Below are positions 62,678-64,000 of a stretch of DNA of 64,000 bases, in pieces. Source of the stretch: Streptomyces sp. NBC_00490 (lineage in GTDB: Bacteria; Actinomycetota; Actinomycetes; Streptomycetales; Streptomycetaceae); NCBI RefSeq assembly GCF_036013645.1, contig NZ_CP107869.1:7130001-7194000 (forward strand). Direction: 5' to 3'. The notes below the pieces were generated by a model. It searched no databases. It saw only the letters and a list, made by a program, of their open reading frames with translations, and was not told where the DNA came from. Each line of letters begins with the position of its first letter. The first letter of the stretch is position 1. A program made the translations under genes and the position numbers.

Positions 62678-63031
62678 ATGCGCCGAACCGGCCTCAGTGC
62701 CCTGGTCCTCGCATGCACCGCCGTACTGGCGGGCGCGATGCCCGCGTTCGCCGACGAGACCGCGACCCCCAGCGCCGTACCCAGCGCCACGACCGCTCCG
62801 AGCGCGGCGCCGAGCGGGTCCACCGACCCCAGTACCGAACCGACCGCCGCTCCGACCGAGGCGCCGTCGGACCAGGTCTCCGTCGTGCCCAGCGGGGCGC
62901 CCGACACCGGCGTGGCCTCGTCCGGGTCCGGTGGCTCGGGCGTGCTGGTCGGCGGGGGTGCCGCCTCGGCCGTCGTCCTGGGCGGCGGGGCCGTCCTCCT
63001 CATGCGACGTCGGCGGGCGACCGGCGCATGA
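62678..63031 (+). CDS. Small sortase-substrate-like surface protein
   Basis: 117 residues from ATG 62678. Signal peptide ~1-26 (SALVLACTAVLAGAMPAFA), a Pro/Ser/Thr/Ala/Glu stalk (PSATTAPSAAPSGSTDPSTE) that makes up most of the chain, then GAPDTGVASSG, a hydrophobic Gly/Ala/Val helix and RRRRATGA. PDTG resembles an LPXTG sorting motif. Its stop overlaps the sortase start (ATGA), so the two are translated together. It has almost no folded domain. Confidence 0.85.
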   Translation: MRRTGLSALVLACTAVLAGAMPAFADETATPSAVPSATTAPSAAPSGSTDPSTEPTAAPTEAPSDQVSVVPSGAPDTGVASSGSGGSGVLVGGGAASAVVLGGGAVLLMRRRRATGA

Positions 63032-63639
63032 GCCCGCTCTCCAGGCGCGCCTTCACCGCGGCGGCGTTGACCACGCTGCTCGCGGGGTGCGGCGGCCCGG
63101 GAGCCACGAGCGGGAAGACCACGACGGAGGGCCGCGCCTCCAGTACGCCGTCGTCCACCGAAGCGGCCACCCCGCGGGGCCGTTCGGCCCCGGTGCGGCT
63201 GCGGATACCGGCGATCGGGGTCGACACTCCCGTCATGCGGCTGGGGCTGGCCCCGGACGGCACGGTGCAGGTGCCCCCTGTCACCGCGCACGACCAGGCG
63301 GGCTGGTACGAGCACTCGCCGACGCCGGGGCAGACCGGTCCGTCGGTGCTCCTCGGTCATGTCACGGTCGGCTCGTACGGGGACGGGGTCTTCCGGCGGC
63401 TGGGGGAACTGCGCCGGGGTGACCGCGTCGAGGCGCGCCTGGAGAACGGCGGCACGGCGGCCTTCGCCGTCACCGAGGTCCGTACGGTCGACAAGGCCGA
63501 CTTCCCGGCCGGGGCCGTGTACGGGAACGTCGACCGGCCCGAACTGCGTCTCATCACCTGCGGCGGACCCCGGACCGGTGCCGGGTACCGCGACAACGTG
63601 ATCGTCTTCGCCGCGTCCATCTCAGCAGGAGAACGTTGA
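63028..63639 (+). CDS. Class F sortase
   Basis: 203 residues from ATG 63028, overlapping the upstream gene by 4 nt. An N-terminal lipobox-like LLAGC (Cys21) follows a short hydrophobic segment; a linker to ~52 precedes the sortase barrel. Catalytic triad visible: His111 in LLGHVTVGSYG, Cys178 in RLITCGGPRT, Arg188 in GAGYRDNVIV. The LITC motif and small size fit actinobacterial class F sortases. It should anchor the adjacent surface protein. TTGA overlap with the sigma gene. Confidence 0.9.
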   Translation: MSPLSRRAFTAAALTTLLAGCGGPGATSGKTTTEGRASSTPSSTEAATPRGRSAPVRLRIPAIGVDTPVMRLGLAPDGTVQVPPVTAHDQAGWYEHSPTPGQTGPSVLLGHVTVGSYGDGVFRRLGELRRGDRVEARLENGGTAAFAVTEVRTVDKADFPAGAVYGNVDRPELRLITCGGPRTGAGYRDNVIVFAASISAGER

Positions 63640-64000
63640 AACGGTCCCGAGAGAGGGCGGCGTCCGAGCTGTTCGCCGCCCTCTACCCACGCCTCGCCGG
63701 CTGGTGCCGCCGGCTCGTCGACGACGACGAGACGGCCCACGAGATCGCCTCGGAGGCCTTCACCCGGCTGTGGGCACGCTGGACGGCGGTGGAGGAACCG
63801 CGCGGGTTCCTGTACGTCACCGCGGCGAACCTCGTCCGTGATCACTGGCGCAAGCTGGAGCGCGAGCGCCGGGCCGTGCGGCGGGCCGGCAACGAGGCCG
63901 CGGTGAGCCCGTACAACGAACAGGCCGATCCCGCCGTACGCCTGCTCGTCCAGTCCCTCCCCGAGCGACTGCGCGTCCCGATCCTGCTCCACTACTACGC
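63636..64000 (+). CDS. ECF-type sigma factor, truncated by the window
   Basis: 121 residues are visible from TTG 63636; AGGAGA lies 4 nt before it and the frame overlaps the sortase stop by 4 nt. Region 2: ELFAALYPRLAGWCRRLVDD, DETAHEIASEAFTRLWARW and EEPRGFLYVTAANLVRDHWR. The beginning of region 4 is seen as LVQSLPERLRVPILLHYYA. An extracytoplasmic-function sigma coupled to a sortase is unusual. The rest lies beyond position 64000. Confidence 0.85.
   Translation, partial: MKRSRERAASELFAALYPRLAGWCRRLVDDDETAHEIASEAFTRLWARWTAVEEPRGFLYVTAANLVRDHWRKLERERRAVRRAGNEAAVSPYNEQADPAVRLLVQSLPERLRVPILLHYY

Overview
This window is chromosomal DNA from a Streptomyces species. It has very high G+C, GTG and TTG starts, strong purine-rich ribosome binding sites, and a gene order I recognise from the conserved Streptomyces core: DUF177-rpmF-rnc-mutM, acyP-smc, glcP, ftsY, nsdA, amtB-glnK-glnD, ffh, rpsP-rimM-trmD-rplS, sipWXYZ, comM-dprA, whiG, rpsB-tsf-pyrH-frr-cdsA, rlmN and thiBPQ. 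No transposon, prophage or CRISPR array was seen.

Layout. 1-11,359: end of a coiled-coil protein, ribosome and RNA genes (rpmF, rnc), DNA repair (mutM), an HxlR regulator, a membrane-anchored CAP protein, acyP, a 67-residue coiled-coil protein, smc and the glucose permease glcP. 11,485-25,271: a flavin/F420-type oxidoreductase, ftsY, a PrimPol-like protein, the developmental repressor nsdA, the nitrogen operon amtB-glnK-glnD, ffh, a methyltransferase, a small frameshifted gene and a SprT-like zinc protein. 25,539-35,853: ribosome assembly and tRNA modification genes, four tandem type I signal peptidases, a Nudix gene, DUF2469, yraN, comM and dprA. 36,137-45,567: whiG, a TetR regulator, a degenerate LytM protein, the rpsB-tsf-pyrH-frr-cdsA block, a lipoprotein, a second Nudix-like gene and rlmN.

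45,594-64,000 is more accessory. A TPP riboswitch precedes thiBPQ. Then come a mycothiol-type isomerase-like protein, a sortase-anchored LAETG protein, a LOG-family protein, a VOC protein, an unusual ABC transporter, an aminotransferase/Lrp/aldehyde dehydrogenase set that looks like putrescine or GABA catabolism, a secreted protein divergent from a two-component system, an orphan PotD-like lipoprotein, and a translationally coupled surface protein-class F sortase-ECF sigma operon cut by the window end.

How it works together. Secretion is a strong theme: ffh, ftsY, sipWXYZ, the sortase and several anchored or lipid-modified exported proteins. Nitrogen control (a GlnR-type site before amtB-glnK-glnD) and polyamine/GABA use form a second theme. 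The most interesting signals are the surface protein-sortase-sigma operon, the sipX reading frame running 113 nt into sipY, the structured leader before smc, a promoter-operator in front of glcP, a consensus promoter with a palindromic leader at the LAETG gene, a series of apparently leaderless promoters, and several family members lacking key residues. None is a clearly new system; all are inferences from reading the sequence without database searches.
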